Shown here: piece by piece, positions 63,401 through 64,000 of the stretch | Layout of the letters: every line of letters starts with the position of its first letter | Position numbering within the stretch: the stretch's first letter is position 1 | Notes under the pieces: generated by a model | Told to the model about the DNA's origin: nothing | Seen by the model: only the letters and a program-made list of their open reading frames with translations | The model's database searches: none | Source of the DNA: Arsenicibacter rosenii | GTDB taxonomy: Bacteria; Bacteroidota; Bacteroidia; Cytophagales; Spirosomataceae | NCBI RefSeq assembly: GCF_001870735.1 | Contig: NZ_MORL01000020.1 | Coordinates: forward strand, 1 to 64,000 | Reading direction: 5' to 3' | Length of the DNA: 64,000 nucleotides | Made by a program: the position numbers and the translations under genes

Positions 63401-64000
63401 GTCCGGCCCTGCCCGTCCACATACAGATTACCCAGCGACTTGCCCGATAATACATTCTGAAACTGCTTAACGGCCGGATTGAACTTCCTGAGTCCGTAAC
63501 CGGCGGTACCGATCCAGATGTTCCCGGCCTGATCTTTCAGTGCTTTGGTTATCTGAAAAACCTGTGGCGGCAGGGAAGCATAAACATCCTGTTTGGTCAG
63601 GCTATCGCGTATGAACAGGTCACCGGCCGAAAACAGCCAGAGGTTTCCCCCTTTTGTGATAGCCAGCCGTGTCTGATCAAAAACGTCGATTTTAACATCC
63701 AGCGCGTCTCCCTGGCCGGGAAACCGGATTACTTTCTTTACTCCGTTATGCCAGCTAATCAGCTGATTCCCTGTACTGACAAATAAATAGTCTTTCCGGT
63801 AGTCTTTATACAGATCAATAACCACCGGTTTAGTACCTTCAAGCAGGTTCAGGTTTTTTAATCCGGCAGGGTGTTTCCAGTTAAACGTGTACACATTATC
63901 CTGCATCCCGGTTATCGCCTGACCATCGGCCCCGAATGCAAAGGAGTAATTAACGTTGTTCGGCTCCTCATTTGCAAGCTCTACGGCGATACAGCGCACC
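60421..64000 (-). CDS. Hybrid two-component system regulator (HTCS), 3' part
   Basis: The frame is open to the right window edge, so the start is missing; about 1190 residues are seen. In order: two-component-propeller repeats in the periplasmic sensor, a Y_Y_Y domain (about 545-625), one transmembrane helix (TWWAYLFYMVVITVVGL), HisKA with ISHEFRTPLTLILG, HATPase_c, a receiver with LVICDLMMPHLDGF, and a C-terminal AraC/HTH_18 domain (LSRQLNLSPRQLVRKL, then VAFAVGFESLSYFTRSFQEKYG). Such regulators sense a glycan fragment and directly activate nearby genes. Here the nearest downstream gene is the giant surface protein, not a sugar-uptake pair. Confidence 0.9.
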   Translation of the reverse strand, partial: VRCIAVELANEEPNNVNYSFAFGADGQAITGMQDNVYTFNWKHPAGLKNLNLLEGTKPVVIDLYKDYRKDYLFVSTGNQLISWHNGVKKVIRFPGQGDALDVKIDVFDQTRLAITKGGNLWLFSAGDLFIRDSLTKQDVYASLPPQVFQITKALKDQAGNIWIGTAGYGLRKFNPAVKQFQNVLSGKSLGNLYVDGQGRTYARVLYAYGQIAVQQDKLTPFLDPRLPSADQRQRNMIQSRDGSFWVSNVNFETHENRLFWFSPQWKLLKKYPLPQGVYFGFTGNQTYEDRSGNLWIGATNGNLLCFNRQTEQFTIHHYQHLLQQSGGDVETFAFVSEADSVFWIGTQKGLVKVQHPLHRPVFSMYRNSVTDRQSLSNDFILSLAADPYQPGRFLWIGTKGGGLDRLNRQTGRFEHVNVARGLPNKVVYGILTDEFRNLWLSTNKGISRFNPRTFEFRNYTKADGLQDDEFNTLSYAKNRAGDLLFGGVNGLTIFRPGMLTGQRRQLPKLNIIGLKVNNNPVEPGDDSGILAGTIDHTTELHLAHDQNLLTFEFAVMDYTNVGKNRFRYRLEGIDRDWVEAGTNRFANYAQLPDGHYTLQVTGSADGDVWSEPVTLQVRVHPPFYRTWWAYLFYMVVITVVGLQAYRIQTQRLLLQQQVAFEQQEAGRLAGLDALKTRFFTNISHEFRTPLTLILGPLSNRRHKQPGEAELSMMEHNGRRLLALINQVLDLSKLEAGNMQVETVAVDVASFIRTLTSSYVSLAAGKSIQFEFDRNPAPCWVYADRDKLEKILTNLLSNAFKFTPPGGTVQMEVAWRPENSRLELTVSDTGIGIPAAQLPKIFDRFYQAGNGERRAHGGTGIGLALVQELVTVLKGTVSVTSTEGQGTTFRVMLPLPPAPGSNERPVVSVWPDEALTELACAPSDTTAQAGAASEKILLIIDDNADIRTFLRSVFAGDYVIMEAEDGLQGLQKATEVTPDLVICDLMMPHLDGFGFCRILKTQVATSHIPVVMLTAKATVEDRIEGFGLGADDYLTKPFDATEIRVRVKNLIRQRERLAQYYQSHPGPLPVTVAEPVSEQLILTENNFLEQVQTLVDSNMADSTFDVEQLSRQLNLSPRQLVRKLKTLTGQTTVEFIRNRRLERSAVLIRQGTLSVSEVAFAVGFESLSYFTRSFQEKYGVLPSAYTGDREDIA

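Noticed and set aside
1-64000. tRNA, rRNA or insertion-sequence genes
   Set aside because: No cloverleaf-like intergenic segment, rRNA-like sequence or transposase frame was recognised; gaps between genes are short and mostly filled by hairpins.

Overview
The window looks like a Bacteroidota chromosome, most likely order Cytophagales (a Spirosoma-like relative). It carries a SusC/SusD pair with FecR and an ECF sigma factor, a hybrid two-component regulator, TamB next to tsaD, M20, MBOAT and Gfo/Idh/MocA proteins, lipoproteins with Bacteroidota-type signals, and promoter-like TAnnTTTG boxes. Most of it is moderately GC-rich with dense coding. The one clear exception is the first ~3.5 kb, which is visibly AT-rich.

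Layout. (1) 1-3.8 kb: the 3' end of a tyrosine recombinase, a bidirectional terminator, a three-gene AT-rich operon on the minus strand (PD-(D/E)xK nuclease effector, small middle component, DUF2326-type SMC-like ATPase) that matches the ABC-3C class of predicted conflict systems, then a fragment that may be phage-derived. Together these read as an acquired island or its remains. (2) 3.8-5.2 kb: two small exported proteins. (3) 5.2-16.9 kb: a lipid or natural-product-like gene set. The plus strand carries an ANL acyl ligase, a BtaA-like DUF3419 protein and an APH-like kinase. The minus strand carries a UbiA-like protein, an Rph/PEP-synthase-like dikinase and a GNAT enzyme. A divergent RND exporter and an alpha/beta hydrolase follow. 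No described pathway that I know has this composition. (4) 16.9-25.8 kb: tamB, tsaD, a MOSC protein, hairpin repeats, a second UbiA-like membrane protein and a 2-hydroxyacid dehydrogenase.

(5) 25.9-38.3 kb: carbohydrate genes: a lipoprotein aldose epimerase, a GH5-like hydrolase, mannose-6-phosphate isomerase, then a small polysaccharide-type locus (FecR, SusC, SusD, S1 sulfatase) with an ECF sigma factor at its downstream end. (6) 38.4-52.2 kb: an exported protein, an M20 peptidase, a 1305-residue multi-PAS hybrid kinase, a frameshifted small gene between direct repeats, a GT2-MBOAT pair, two small secreted proteins that share a nearly identical C-terminal domain, a Tat-exported Gfo/Idh/MocA protein, an SCP2 protein and a membrane protein. 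(7) 52.2-64 kb: a giant surface protein of about 2560 residues with FG-GAP, Ig-like and tandem repeats, ending in a divergent copy of that C-terminal domain. It is preceded by the 3' part of a hybrid two-component regulator with an AraC-type output domain. Two 15-bp direct repeats spaced 21 bp lie between them and could be the regulator's binding site.

The strongest leads for new biology are the ABC-3C-like operon, the DUF3419/ANL/Rph/UbiA/RND cluster, and the C-terminal domain shared by three neighbouring secreted proteins.
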